From the NCBI RefSeq assembly GCF_014199255.1, contig NZ_JACIJF010000001.1, positions 62,001 to 126,000 of the forward strand: a DNA stretch of 64,000 nt, given 5' to 3'. This stretch comes from Sphingomonas xinjiangensis. Its GTDB lineage: Bacteria > Pseudomonadota > Alphaproteobacteria > Sphingomonadales > Sphingomonadaceae. Each line of letters opens with the position of its first letter. The first letter of the stretch is position 1. Below, in pieces: positions 50,867 to 60,457 of this stretch. Made by a program: the position numbers and the translations under genes. The notes under the pieces are model-generated. The model ran no database searches and had not been told where the DNA came from. It saw nothing but the letters and a program-made list of their open reading frames with translations.

Positions 50867-53110
50867 ATGCACAAATGGTTGCTGGGAATGGCATTGGCCG
50901 CAGTTGGAAGTGCCGGCATGAGCAGTGAGGCGGCGGCGCAGGCGGCGGGCCAAGCGCTCACGCTTGAGCGTATCTTCGGCAGCCCAGACCTGAATGGTCA
51001 GACCCCGCGTGCGCCTAGGCTGTCCCCCGACGGCAAGTATCTGACGCTGTTGCGCAACCGGGCCGACGAGAAGGAGCGGTTCGACCTGTGGGCGATGGAC
51101 ACCAGCAGCGGGCAATGGCGCATGCTGGTCGACTCCAAGAAGATCGGATCGGGTGCCGAACTGTCGGAAGCCGAGAAGATGCAGCGCGAGCGGCTGCGCA
51201 TCGGCGGCAGCAAGGGCGTGGTCGCTTATGGTTGGGCACCGGACGGCAAGTCGATCCTGGTGCCGCTGGACGGGGACTTGTACCTCGCGACGTTGGACGG
51301 GCAGACACGGAGGCTGACCCAGACGGCGCAGGGCGAGCTGAACCCGGTGGTGAGCCCGGCGGGCGGGTTCGTCAGCTTCGTGCGTGACCAGAACTTGTAT
51401 GTCCAACCGCTGGCCGGCGGGGCGGAGAAGCAGCTGACCACCACCGGCGCCGGGACGGTGCATTGGGGCGAGGCCGAGTTCGTCGCGCAGGAGGAAATGG
51501 ACCGGCGCACCGGCTATTGGTGGTCGCCCGACGACGCGCTGGTCGCCGTGGAGCGGTTCGATGAGGCGCCGGTGGGCGTGGTCCGCCGCGCCGCAATCGG
51601 TGCCGAGGGCACCAGCATCTATGAGCAGCGCTATCCGGCCGCCGGCACGCCCAACGTGCTGATCGAGCTGTTTGTGCTCAACCCGGTCACGGGCGGGCAA
51701 GTGAAGGTGGACCTGGGGTCGGACCCGGACATCTATCTGGCGCGAGTCGATTGGGCGCCCGATGGCAAGACGCTGTACGTGCAGCGGCAGAGCCGGGACC
51801 AGAAGCGGCTCGACATGCTCAAGGTCGATTCGGCGTCGGGCAAGGCTTCGGTGCTGTTCAGCGAGACCATCCGGCCTGAAGCCAAGGGTAAGAGCTGGCT
51901 GAACCTGACCGACGCATATCATTTCATGCCTGATGGCAGCCTCATCTGGGCGTCGGAACGCAGCGGGTTCCAGCATCTGTATCGCTTCGCCAAGGGCAAG
52001 TGGACGCCGCTGACCAGGGGGCCGTGGGTGGTCACCGATCTGGTGGGCGTGGACGAGGCTCGGGGGCGGTTGTTCTTCACCGCGAACAAGGACGACCTGC
52101 TGGAGCAGCAGCTTTACGCGCTGGACCTGGCGCATCCGGAGAAGATCACGCGGCTGACCGAGGCCGGCTGGAACAATGGCGCGACCATGGACGGCGCGGC
52201 AACGCGGGCGATCGTGACGCGATCGAGCCCCAGCCATCCGAGCCAGGTGTATCTCGCCGACGCCGCCGGCAAGCGGATCGCCTGGGTTGAGGAGAATGCG
52301 CTCAAGCCGGGGCATCCTTACTACCCCTATGTCCAGGGGCATCAGAAGACGCAGTACGGATCGTTCAAGGCCAAGGATGGCACGACGCTGTACTGGGAAA
52401 TGATCACGCCCGCCATGGAGCCAGGCAAGAAGTACCCCGTGTTCTTCGAGCATTATGGCGGCCCGGGCACCGGGCAGCAGGTGATGCACCGCTGGACCGG
52501 CGCATTGCCGCAATATCTGGCGGACCGCGGCTATATCTATTTCCGGATCGATAATCGCGGGTCGTTCAACCGTGGCAAGGAATTTGAGGACCATATCTAT
52601 CACGCGATGGGCACGGTGGAGGTCGAGGATCAGGTTGCCGGCGCAGACTATCTGAAGACGCTGCCATTCGTGAATCCCAAGAAGATCGTCACCTATGGCT
52701 GGTCCTATGGCGGCTATCTGTCGCTCAAGATGCTGGAAAAGGCACCGGGGGTGTTCGCCGCCGCGGTGTCGGGCGCGCCGGTCACTCGATGGGAACTGTA
52801 CGACACGCATTATACCGAGCGGTATTTGGGAGATCCCAGAAAGGACCCGCAAAGCTATGCGTCGTCCGACGCGCTGGCGGAGGCGGGGAATATCCGCGAT
52901 CCGTTGCTGCTGATCCACGGCATGGCGGACGACAATGTGGTGTTCGAGAATGCCACCGTGTTCGCGGCGCGGATGCAGGCGCAGGGCAAGCCGTTCGAGA
53001 TGATGTTCTACCCCGGCCAGACCCACCGCGTCGGTGGCCCGGGGGTGAGCGTGCATCTGTGGGAAACGATCCTGAACTTCCTGGATCGGTATACCAAGGA
53101 CGCAAAGTAG
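50867..53110 (+). CDS. Peptidase S9 (dipeptidyl peptidase IV-like), exported
   Basis: 747 residues from the ATG at 50867, with GGAG eight bases upstream. Signal peptide (KWLLGMALAAVGSAG...), beta-propeller domain, then a prolyl-oligopeptidase hydrolase domain with Ser613 in GWSYGGY, the Asp in HGMADDN and the His in GQTHRV. It cleaves dipeptides after proline or alanine in the periplasm. A later member of a group common in sphingomonads. Confidence 0.93.
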   Translation: MHKWLLGMALAAVGSAGMSSEAAAQAAGQALTLERIFGSPDLNGQTPRAPRLSPDGKYLTLLRNRADEKERFDLWAMDTSSGQWRMLVDSKKIGSGAELSEAEKMQRERLRIGGSKGVVAYGWAPDGKSILVPLDGDLYLATLDGQTRRLTQTAQGELNPVVSPAGGFVSFVRDQNLYVQPLAGGAEKQLTTTGAGTVHWGEAEFVAQEEMDRRTGYWWSPDDALVAVERFDEAPVGVVRRAAIGAEGTSIYEQRYPAAGTPNVLIELFVLNPVTGGQVKVDLGSDPDIYLARVDWAPDGKTLYVQRQSRDQKRLDMLKVDSASGKASVLFSETIRPEAKGKSWLNLTDAYHFMPDGSLIWASERSGFQHLYRFAKGKWTPLTRGPWVVTDLVGVDEARGRLFFTANKDDLLEQQLYALDLAHPEKITRLTEAGWNNGATMDGAATRAIVTRSSPSHPSQVYLADAAGKRIAWVEENALKPGHPYYPYVQGHQKTQYGSFKAKDGTTLYWEMITPAMEPGKKYPVFFEHYGGPGTGQQVMHRWTGALPQYLADRGYIYFRIDNRGSFNRGKEFEDHIYHAMGTVEVEDQVAGADYLKTLPFVNPKKIVTYGWSYGGYLSLKMLEKAPGVFAAAVSGAPVTRWELYDTHYTERYLGDPRKDPQSYASSDALAEAGNIRDPLLLIHGMADDNVVFENATVFAARMQAQGKPFEMMFYPGQTHRVGGPGVSVHLWETILNFLDRYTKDAK

Positions 53111-53120
53111 ACGTTCTGGG

Positions 53121-53154
53121 ACGCTGTTCCCCGGCCTCTGCCGGGGAACAGCGT
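53121..53154. terminator. Bidirectional hairpin between converging peptidase genes
   Basis: Perfect 15-bp stem ACGCTGTTCCCCGGC/GCCGGGGAACAGCGT with a CTCT loop, between the ends of the S9 and M2 peptidase genes. No long T run on either side. Confidence 0.65.
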
Positions 53155-53158
53155 GGCT

Positions 53159-54973
53159 TCACCAGCCTTGGGGCTGGCCCTTGTTCTGCTGGTCGAGCCA
53201 GGTCTTGAGCGGGGCGAAATAGTCCATCATCGCCTTGCCCGATATTTCCCGGCTGCCGGTGAAGGTCTGGAGCGCGTCGGGCCAGGGCTTGGACGCGCCC
53301 ATTTCCAGCATCTTGTTCAGCCGCGCGCCGACTTCCTTGTTGCCGTAGAAGGAGCAGCGGTGGAGCGGCCCCTTCCAGCCGGACTGGTCGCAGGCTGCCT
53401 TGAAGAACTGGAACTGGAGCAGGCGGGCGAGGAAGTAGCGCGTATAGGGCACGCTGCCTGCGACGTGATACTTGCCACCGGCGTCGAACTTGGTCTCGTC
53501 GCGCGCCACCGGGGGCACGATGCCCTGATACTGGAGGCGCAGCTGGTCCCAGCCGGCCTGGTACTGGGTCGGCTTGATCTGGCCCGAGAAGATGTTCCAG
53601 CGATATTTGTCGACCAGCAGGCCGAAGGGCAGGAACGCGACTTTGTCCATCGCCTGGCGCAGCAGCAGGCCGGTGTCCTTGTCGGCGCTGGGAACCTGCG
53701 CCTTTTCGAGCAGGCCGATCTGGGTGAGATATTCGGGCGTGATCGACAGCGCGACAAAATCGCCGATCGCTTCATGGAAGCCGTCGTTCGCGCCGTTGCG
53801 ATAGAGCAGCGGCTGGTTCTTGTACGCCCGCTGGTAGTAATTGTGGCCAAGCTCATGGTGGATCGTGACGAAATCGTCGCCGTTGACCTTGATGCACATT
53901 TTGATCCGGATGTCGTCCTTCTCGTCCAGGTCCCAGGCCGAGGCGTGGCACAGCACTTCCCGGTCAGCGGGCTTCAGGAACAGCGAGCGCTGCCAGAACG
54001 TCTCCGGTAGCGGGGCGAAGCCGAGCGAGGAATAGAAGCCCTCGCCGGTCTGGACCATCTTGCGCCAGTCATAGCCTTTGGCCTTGAGCAGTTCACCAGT
54101 GTCGAAGCCGAGGCCGCCTGATCCCTTGGGCGCGACCACGTCATAGATGTTGCCCCACTCCTGGGCCCACATGTTGCCGAGCAGATCGGCGCGGATCGGG
54201 CCGGTCTTGCGCTGCACCGCGTCGCCATATTTCTCGTTCAGCTTGCGGCGGACATAGGTGTGGAGCGAGACGTAAAGCGGCTTGACCTCGTTCCACAGCT
54301 TGTCGGTTAGCTTGGCGAACTCCTCGGGCGGCATGTCATAGGCCGAACGCCACATCGTGCCCGTGTCGGGGAAGCCCAGGTCGCGCGCGCCCTGATTGGC
54401 AATGCCGGTCATCTTGGCATAGTCGCCGCGCATCGGCGCGCCGACCTGGTCGTTCCAGCTGACCCACATTTCCTTCAATTCGGCAGGGTTGCGGCTTTCG
54501 CCCATCGCCGCTTCGATGTCGCTGCCGTTGATCGGCTTGCCGTTCAGCGTGCCCTTGCCGCGCGCGTACATCGAGCCGAGCTTGGTCGAGATGTCCGACA
54601 GTGTCTGCGCCGCGCCCGGCGTGGTGGGAGCGGGAAGCGTGATCGCGCTGCGCAGCATGGTGAGCTGGCGCTGCTGCTCAGCCGTGAGCCCCGACGCCTT
54701 CTGAAAGCGCGCGGCTTCGCCGGCATAGCGCACCGCCATCTCGGTGCCGCGGGCGCTATAATCGGCGGCGAGGGCGTCGGTGTCGTCGTTGACATAGGTG
54801 GCGTTGATCCAGGCGACGCGCTGCGCCGTCAGGTTGAACTCGGTCACTTCCTTCTGGACGCGGTCGAGGAAGGCCTGGGCTTCGGCTGCGCTGGGTGCCT
54901 GGGCCGTTTGCGACACCGCCGGCGTAGCGAGGAAGGCGGCGAGGGCGAGCATCGAAATGCCGGTGCGGATCAT
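53159..54973 (-). CDS. Peptidase M2 (angiotensin-converting-enzyme-like), exported
   Basis: 604 residues from the ATG at 54973. Signal peptide (IRTGISMLALAAFLATPAVS). The zinc motif HELGH is at His373-Glu374-His377, preceded by DFVTIHH and followed by the downstream region with GANDGFHEAIGDF giving the third ligand. A periplasmic dipeptidyl carboxypeptidase, the bacterial homolog of ACE. The start chosen is the ATG after a ribosome site; a TTG six codons earlier is possible. Confidence 0.93.
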   Translation of the reverse strand: MIRTGISMLALAAFLATPAVSQTAQAPSAAEAQAFLDRVQKEVTEFNLTAQRVAWINATYVNDDTDALAADYSARGTEMAVRYAGEAARFQKASGLTAEQQRQLTMLRSAITLPAPTTPGAAQTLSDISTKLGSMYARGKGTLNGKPINGSDIEAAMGESRNPAELKEMWVSWNDQVGAPMRGDYAKMTGIANQGARDLGFPDTGTMWRSAYDMPPEEFAKLTDKLWNEVKPLYVSLHTYVRRKLNEKYGDAVQRKTGPIRADLLGNMWAQEWGNIYDVVAPKGSGGLGFDTGELLKAKGYDWRKMVQTGEGFYSSLGFAPLPETFWQRSLFLKPADREVLCHASAWDLDEKDDIRIKMCIKVNGDDFVTIHHELGHNYYQRAYKNQPLLYRNGANDGFHEAIGDFVALSITPEYLTQIGLLEKAQVPSADKDTGLLLRQAMDKVAFLPFGLLVDKYRWNIFSGQIKPTQYQAGWDQLRLQYQGIVPPVARDETKFDAGGKYHVAGSVPYTRYFLARLLQFQFFKAACDQSGWKGPLHRCSFYGNKEVGARLNKMLEMGASKPWPDALQTFTGSREISGKAMMDYFAPLKTWLDQQNKGQPQGW

Positions 54974-55051
54974 GGAAGTACCTTCAAGCAAAGGAGGAAT
55001 TTTCGGACAGTCGCGCGCGGCCGGAGCGGGGTCAAGATGGCAGGTGTAGGC

Positions 55052-55822
55052 TCAAGCGGCGGCGAAGAAGTCCAGGATCGCACGGCCGAGTTCCGGGCGC
55101 GACACTGCGCTCATGTGATTGCCCGGGATTTCCACGAAATGTCCGTGGGGAAGAAGATCGGCGACGTCCTGGGCGGAGCCGTTGTCGAAATCCTCGGCGC
55201 CCGCGACAACGATTGCGGGCTGCGGGATCGCGGCGATGCGTTCCTGGGGCGTGTCGACAAAGGTCCCAAGGATCAGCAGGAGTGCTTCCGGATCGCCCTT
55301 GGTGGTCTTGAGAAAGGCCTCGGTCATCCATTCGGTGCTGCCGCGCTCGAAGCTGCCGAGGTTGGTGAGCACGCGCCGGAAATACGCGCCGCGGCCTTCG
55401 GTGGCGAGCAGGCCGCTCAGCCCCATGCCGCACAGCGCTGCACGCCTAGGGCTCGCGCCGTTGGCGAGCATACGGACGACCGTACGCGCGCCGAGCGAAT
55501 AGCCGCCCAGATCATAATCGATGAGGCCGAGATGCCGGATCAGGGCCAGCCCGTCATGCATCAGCACGTCCGGGGGATAAGCGGCGGGATCGTGTGGCTT
55601 TGCGCTTTCGCCATGCGCACGCAGATCGGGAAGGATGACCCGGAACCCGGCATCAGCGAGCAGTGCCGCATGGCCGTATTTTATCCAGTTCACATACGCG
55701 GTCGAGAAATAGCCATGGATCAGAACGATAGGGCGGCCTGCGGCATGCCCCACTTCGTGCCACGCCAGGTCGAAGCCGTCGAAGCTTGTGAAGCGATGCG
55801 TCTTAATCGGGAAGTCTGCCAA
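55052..55822 (-). CDS. Alpha/beta hydrolase
   Basis: 256 residues from a TTG at 55822, which overlaps the preceding GFA gene by 20 bases. The lid and core motifs HGYF, GYSLGAR (nucleophile Ser) and GNHMS with a late His are typical of soluble esterases. The nearby ribosome site is weak, so the start is uncertain. Substrate unknown. Confidence 0.85.
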   Translation of the reverse strand: MADFPIKTHRFTSFDGFDLAWHEVGHAAGRPIVLIHGYFSTAYVNWIKYGHAALLADAGFRVILPDLRAHGESAKPHDPAAYPPDVLMHDGLALIRHLGLIDYDLGGYSLGARTVVRMLANGASPRRAALCGMGLSGLLATEGRGAYFRRVLTNLGSFERGSTEWMTEAFLKTTKGDPEALLLILGTFVDTPQERIAAIPQPAIVVAGAEDFDNGSAQDVADLLPHGHFVEIPGNHMSAVSRPELGRAILDFFAAA

Positions 55823-56246
55823 GTTTTTCCATCCAGCGTTGAACCATGCTCTGGTTCTGATCGGTCCGTGAGGCGGGCAAGTGGCTGGTGTCAAGCCAAT
55901 CGCGGTGCCAGCTCTCGATGCCGGAATGCTCGACAGCCCTGAAGCGCTCGGGAGCATCGAAGCTCCCGACAGTCAGGTCCATGCGGTCATGGTCATACGC
56001 CTCATAGGTCAGGGGCGTCCCGCAGTGCGCGCAGAAGCCGCGCTCGGCGATTGGAGAAGAACCATAGCGGTCCGGCTCGGTTGCCCATCTCACGTCGCGT
56101 TTCGGCAGGTTCTTAAAGGCGATCGAAACGCCGCCGGTCGCGCGCTGACACATGCGGCAATGGCAGAGATAGGCGTCGTCGTCCTCGATCGACGCTTGGT
56201 AGCGGATACGCCCACACTGGCATCCGCCGGTTACCTGATCCGCCAT
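55803..56246 (-). CDS. GFA family (glutathione-dependent formaldehyde-activating) protein
   Basis: 147 residues. Zinc-binding cysteines lie in CQCG, CHCRMC and CAHCGTP, the CENP-V/Gfa fold. Most members are small enzymes of unknown substrate rather than true formaldehyde-activating enzymes. GAGGAG six bases before the ATG at 56246 supports the start. Confidence 0.9.
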   Translation of the reverse strand: MADQVTGGCQCGRIRYQASIEDDDAYLCHCRMCQRATGGVSIAFKNLPKRDVRWATEPDRYGSSPIAERGFCAHCGTPLTYEAYDHDRMDLTVGSFDAPERFRAVEHSGIESWHRDWLDTSHLPASRTDQNQSMVQRWMEKLGRLPD

Positions 56247-56389
56247 TGCCCTGCTCCTCAATCCAGCGCGTGGTCCTAGGTAGTTGTCCTGAGGCGGCGA
56301 ACCCCACCGTCAAATTTTCCTATGATGCAAGGGAGTCATACCAGGATTGGGCATGCTGCTGCCCCCGTTCTTTGCAAAATGAGGTCGTC

Positions 56390-58170
56390 TTGTTCACCCG
56401 TATCCGAAATCTTCCACTCGCGACCAAGACAACGGCGCTGACCATCTGCGCGCTGTTGCTGCTTGCCGTCTCAACCTTCGTCGTGAGCGACAACGCCGTC
56501 ACGACCGAAGCCGCACGCACAGCGTCCGAACGTCAGGAGACGAACATGCGCGTCGCATGGAGCGTGCTGCGCAACCATGGGGCGGAATTCCGGCGCGACG
56601 GCGACAAGCTGTATGTCGGTGACAAGTTGCTCAACAACTGGTCGGACCCGGTCGATGAAGTCAAGACGCTGGTCGGTGGCACCGCGACGGTGTTTGCCGG
56701 TGACATGCGCGTCACCACCAACGTGACCAAGCCGGACGGCAGCCGCGCAGTCGGCACGCCGCTGGCCCCGGGTGCGACCTATGATGCGGTGTTGAAGGAA
56801 GGCAAGCCGTATCGCGGCGAGGCGGAGATCCTAGGAAAGTGGTTCTACACCGCCTATGATCCCATCAAGAACGCTGCCGGCGAGACCATCGGCGTACTGT
56901 ATGTCGGCATTCCCAAGGAAGATGTCGTTGCATCGATCGGGGACCTGCGCCGTTCGATGGCGATCGCCGGCCTGTTGATCGCGATGGCCGCCACTGCGCT
57001 TTGTTTCCTGGTCAACCGTGCCATGTTCCGTCCGTTGGGGCAGATGGACAAGGCTATGCAGCGGCTTGCCGCGGGCGAAACCAGCGTCGACATCCCGGCG
57101 CGTGACCGCGCCGACGAGATCGGCCGCATGGCCGCGGCACTGGAAGTGTTTCGTCAGGCGACGATCGCAAAGCAAGCCGCTGAGGCGAGTAATGCCGAAG
57201 CGCAGGCCGATCGCGCCAAGGCGATGGATGCGCTGGGCGAAGCGCTGACCGGTTTGTCCGACGGCGATCTGACGGTGGAACTGGCCCGCGACTTCCCACG
57301 CGACTATGCAGCGCTTGCGCACACTTCAACAGCGCGGTCGCCAAGCTCCGCGAGCTGATCGGGTCGGTTGTCGAGAGCACCGACTCGATTCGCACGGGTT
57401 CAAGCGAGATCGCGAGTGCTTCGGAGGATCTAGCGCGCCGCACCGAGAGCAATGCTGCCAGCCTGGAGGAAACCTCCGCCGCTATCACCCAGATGAGCGA
57501 GCGGATCAGCTTCACGGCACAGGCTGCGACGAAGACGTTGTCGCGTGCCGATGAGGCGATCACGGTAGTGGGTTCGGGCCGCAGCACCACCGACGAAGCG
57601 GTGCAGGCGATGTCGCGGGTTTCCGAAAGCGCGAAGGGCATCGACAGCGTCATCGAGGGGCTGGACAAGATCGCGTTCCAGACGCGCGTTCTTGCCATGA
57701 ACGCAGCCGTGGAAGCGGGCCGGGCCGGCGAGGCGGGCCGCGGCTTCGCTGTGGTTGCGGACCTGGTTTCTGCACTCGCCATGCGCGCCGAAGAAGAGGC
57801 CGGGCGGGCACGCGACCAGCTGACCGCCACGCGCGGCGAGGTGGACCTTGCTGTCGGCGCAGTCGAGCGCGTCGATCAATCGCTTTCGCAGATCGTCGGC
57901 ACCGTGAATGAAGTGCACACGCTACTGGGCACCATCTCGGCCGACAATAATGCTCAATCGCAGGCCATCCGGGAGGTCAGTACCGCCATCGGCACGATGG
58001 ATCATTCGACGCAGCAGAACGCGGCGATGGTGGAGCAAACCTCTGCCGCAGCGCGCCAGCTGACCGATCAGGCTGCCGAGCTCGACCGCATGGCACGCGC
58101 ATTCCGTGTGAGCGGTAAGGGGCCGATCCGCCCGAAATCGTTTAGCCCGATGTCGCCCAAGGGGCGGTGA
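56390..58170 (+). pseudogene. Methyl-accepting chemotaxis protein, frameshifted
   Basis: Starts at a TTG (56390) with GAGG five bases before. The N-terminal part has a membrane helix, a Cache-like periplasmic sensor (about 45-190), a second helix and a HAMP segment (RPLGQMDKAMQRLAAGE...). The frame then breaks between 57311 and 57325, where one base appears to be missing, and continues in another frame with a normal methyl-accepting signalling domain (FQTRVLAMNAAVEAGRAGEAGRGFAVVA). Inserting one base restores LR-x-x-FNSAVAKLREL. This is either an inactivated receptor or a sequence error; it is the only receptor in the window. Confidence 0.85.
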
Positions 58171-58221
58171 TCGGGAAGGCCCGCGCTAAAGCGCGACCGT
58201 CCCTGGAGCCATTGGTAAAAA

Positions 58222-58252
58222 GGGCGGGTGCTGCTGCACCCGCCCCATTTTG
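58222..58252 (+). terminator. Rho-independent terminator after the chemoreceptor gene
   Basis: GGGCGGGTGC pairs with GCACCCGCCC around a TGCT loop, followed by CATTTTGTT on the plus strand. Confidence 0.8.
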
Positions 58253-58290
58253 TTGGGTCACGCTATCCCCACCACGCAGGGGTACGGTTT

Positions 58291-59319
58291 TCAGTCGGCC
58301 TTTTGCAGGTGTCGGCGACCGAGAAGCTCGGCAATCTGAACCGCGTTCAGCGCCGCGCCCTTGCGGAGATTGTCACTGACGCACCAGAGAGACAGACCGT
58401 TGTCCACCGTGGAGTCCTCGCGCACGCGGCTGACGAAGGTCGCGTATTCGCCGACGCATTCGATCGGTGTGACATAGCCGCCATCTTCACGCTTATCGAT
58501 CAGCATGATGCCGGGAGCTTCACGCAGGATCGACTGTGCCTGTTCGGCCGAGATCTCGTCCTCGAACTCGATATTGATCGCTTCGGAGTGGCCGACGAAT
58601 ACCGGGACCCGCACGCAGGTTGCCGTCACCTTGATCTTGGGGTCCAGGATCTTCTTGGTTTCGACCACCATCTTCCATTCTTCCTTGGTCGATCCGTCGT
58701 CGAGGAAGCTGTCGATATGGGGGATCACGTTGAAGGCGATCTGCTTGGTGAACTTCTTCGGGTCGGCCTGGTCGCCGACGAAGATGTTGCGGCTCTGCTC
58801 GAAGAGCTCATCCATACCCGCCTTGCCCGCGCCGGAAACGGACTGATAGGTCGCGACGACCACCCGCTTGATCTTCGCAGCGTCATGCAGCGGCTTGAGC
58901 GCGACCACCATCTGGGCAGTGGAACAGTTCGGATTCGCGATGATGTTCTTGGCCCGGTACCCGTCGATCGCTTCCGGATTCACTTCCGGCACGATCAGCG
59001 GCACGTCGGGGTCCATGCGGTAGAGCGAGGCATTGTCGATCACCGTGCATCCCGCAGCGGCGAACTTCGGCGCGTATTGGGCCGAGCCTTCCGAGCCGAT
59101 CGCGAACAGCGCCATGTCCCAACCGGTGGGGTCGAAATGCTCGATATTCTGAACCTTGAGCTGTTTGCCGGTCTCGCCAAAGTCGATCATGTCCCCCGTC
59201 GAGCGCGACGATGCCACTACGGCGATCTCGTCGATCGGGAATTCCCGCTCGGCCAGGATGTTCAGCATTTCGCGCCCGACGTTTCCGGTGGCGCCAGCGA
59301 CCACGACACGGTAGCCCAT
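58291..59319 (-). CDS. asd: Aspartate-semialdehyde dehydrogenase
   Basis: 342 residues. Rossmann motif GATGNVG at the N-terminus, the catalytic Cys132 in NPNCSTAQM, and the conserved GHSEAINIEFE motif with its active-site His. It makes aspartate semialdehyde for lysine, threonine and methionine synthesis. ATG at 59319. Monocistronic here. Confidence 0.95.
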   Translation of the reverse strand: MGYRVVVAGATGNVGREMLNILAEREFPIDEIAVVASSRSTGDMIDFGETGKQLKVQNIEHFDPTGWDMALFAIGSEGSAQYAPKFAAAGCTVIDNASLYRMDPDVPLIVPEVNPEAIDGYRAKNIIANPNCSTAQMVVALKPLHDAAKIKRVVVATYQSVSGAGKAGMDELFEQSRNIFVGDQADPKKFTKQIAFNVIPHIDSFLDDGSTKEEWKMVVETKKILDPKIKVTATCVRVPVFVGHSEAINIEFEDEISAEQAQSILREAPGIMLIDKREDGGYVTPIECVGEYATFVSRVREDSTVDNGLSLWCVSDNLRKGAALNAVQIAELLGRRHLQKAD

Positions 59320-59491
59320 TTGCGTCCTTTTCCTCTATCCGCCCATGAGGGGCGGGGACGCACCTGTAAGCGTGCGGCCAGCGAATGGAAACGCTTTCGC
59401 CTGTTCGGTATGGAAAGCGAAGCTTTAGGGCGCGGATGTCGACGCGACGTGCCGTTATGCCCTAAGCTGCATCCGCGAAGGGGGAACCAAC

Positions 59492-60235
59492 ATGATCAAA
59501 TACGCACTCGCACTCACACTGCTCGGCACGTCATCCGGCGCGCTGGCGCAGGCCGCGCCGACCACCGGACCGGTATCGGTGGAGATCCTGGCCGCGGGAC
59601 AAATCAGGCAGCCGGCGAACCGCTACCGTCTTGAAGTCACCTTGACCGCGAAGGGCGCCGATGAAGCGGCGGCGGGCGCAGCACTGGCCGCAGCGCGCGC
59701 CAAATTGCTCCAGCAACTGGCCGGCCTGAACGTGCGCGAGGCGCTTGCCGAGAACGCTGCGCCGACGTCGGTCGCCGGCCTCGTGGCAAGTTTTGGCGGC
59801 CGGACCAAGACCAGCTTCTCGACTGAGATCCCCGACGAAGGCAGCGACGAGACGCCGCAATCGACTGCCAGCAGCAAGTTGATGTTGGACGCACCCAGCC
59901 GCGCGGCGGTGGATGCCGCCAAGCCTGTGATCGAAGCGAATGACGGAACGCTGTCCGACGATGTGCTTCCGCTGTTGATCGACTATGTTGTGCCGACGCG
60001 CCAAGCCAAGGCAGACGCACTGAAGAAGGCGCAGTCCGAAGCGGACTCCTATGCCGCCTCGCTGGGCCTGCGCCGCGCCACGATCACTAAGATCAGCGAA
60101 CGTCAGGATCTGACCGCCGGAGCGATCAACTTCGTCGGCCAGATCGTATCCACTTTCGCGCCCAAGTCCGAAACCCAGTCGGACGAGGTGACGGTTCAGG
60201 CGAACCTGACGGTCGAGTTTCAGCTGACCCGCTGA
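59492..60235 (+). CDS. SIMPL domain (DUF541) periplasmic protein
   Basis: 247 residues. Signal peptide (IKYALALTLLGTSSGALAQA) and then the SIMPL domain with repeated alpha/beta units (SVEILAAGQIRQPANRYRLEVTLTAKGADE...). Family members form rings in the periplasm and are linked to oxidative or outer-membrane stress. AAGGGGGAAC precedes the ATG. Confidence 0.88.
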   Translation: MIKYALALTLLGTSSGALAQAAPTTGPVSVEILAAGQIRQPANRYRLEVTLTAKGADEAAAGAALAAARAKLLQQLAGLNVREALAENAAPTSVAGLVASFGGRTKTSFSTEIPDEGSDETPQSTASSKLMLDAPSRAAVDAAKPVIEANDGTLSDDVLPLLIDYVVPTRQAKADALKKAQSEADSYAASLGLRRATITKISERQDLTAGAINFVGQIVSTFAPKSETQSDEVTVQANLTVEFQLTR

Positions 60236-60236
60236 G

Positions 60237-60383
60237 CTATTCGGGGATCTCGTCGGGAATCGTGTTCTCGTCGGCGACCCCCGCATCGAACGAACCCGAG
60301 GAGTCGGTGCCGTCCGGGTGATGGGCGTGACCGCCTTCCTCGGTTTCGAGCGTATTGGGGTCGGTTGGTTCGGGGTTCATCAT
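60237..60383 (-). CDS. Small acidic protein of unknown function
   Basis: 48 residues (MMNPEPTDPNTLETEEGGHAHHPDGTDSSG...), highly acidic with several histidines, so possibly metal-binding or disordered. AGGAG precedes the ATG at 60383 by about seven bases. It lies convergent with the SIMPL gene. Confidence 0.6.
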   Translation of the reverse strand: MMNPEPTDPNTLETEEGGHAHHPDGTDSSGSFDAGVADENTIPDEIPE

Positions 60384-60457
60384 GGCGCTCTCCTTGTAGG
60401 AAGAACGCGTTCGCGTGGACATTGCTCCTCCCCGTTCGCACGCGGAGGCTCGATGGA

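Noticed and set aside
57300-57360. Programmed frameshift in the chemoreceptor gene
   Set aside because: No slippery heptamer or stimulatory structure is evident at the junction; a one-base loss is the simpler explanation.
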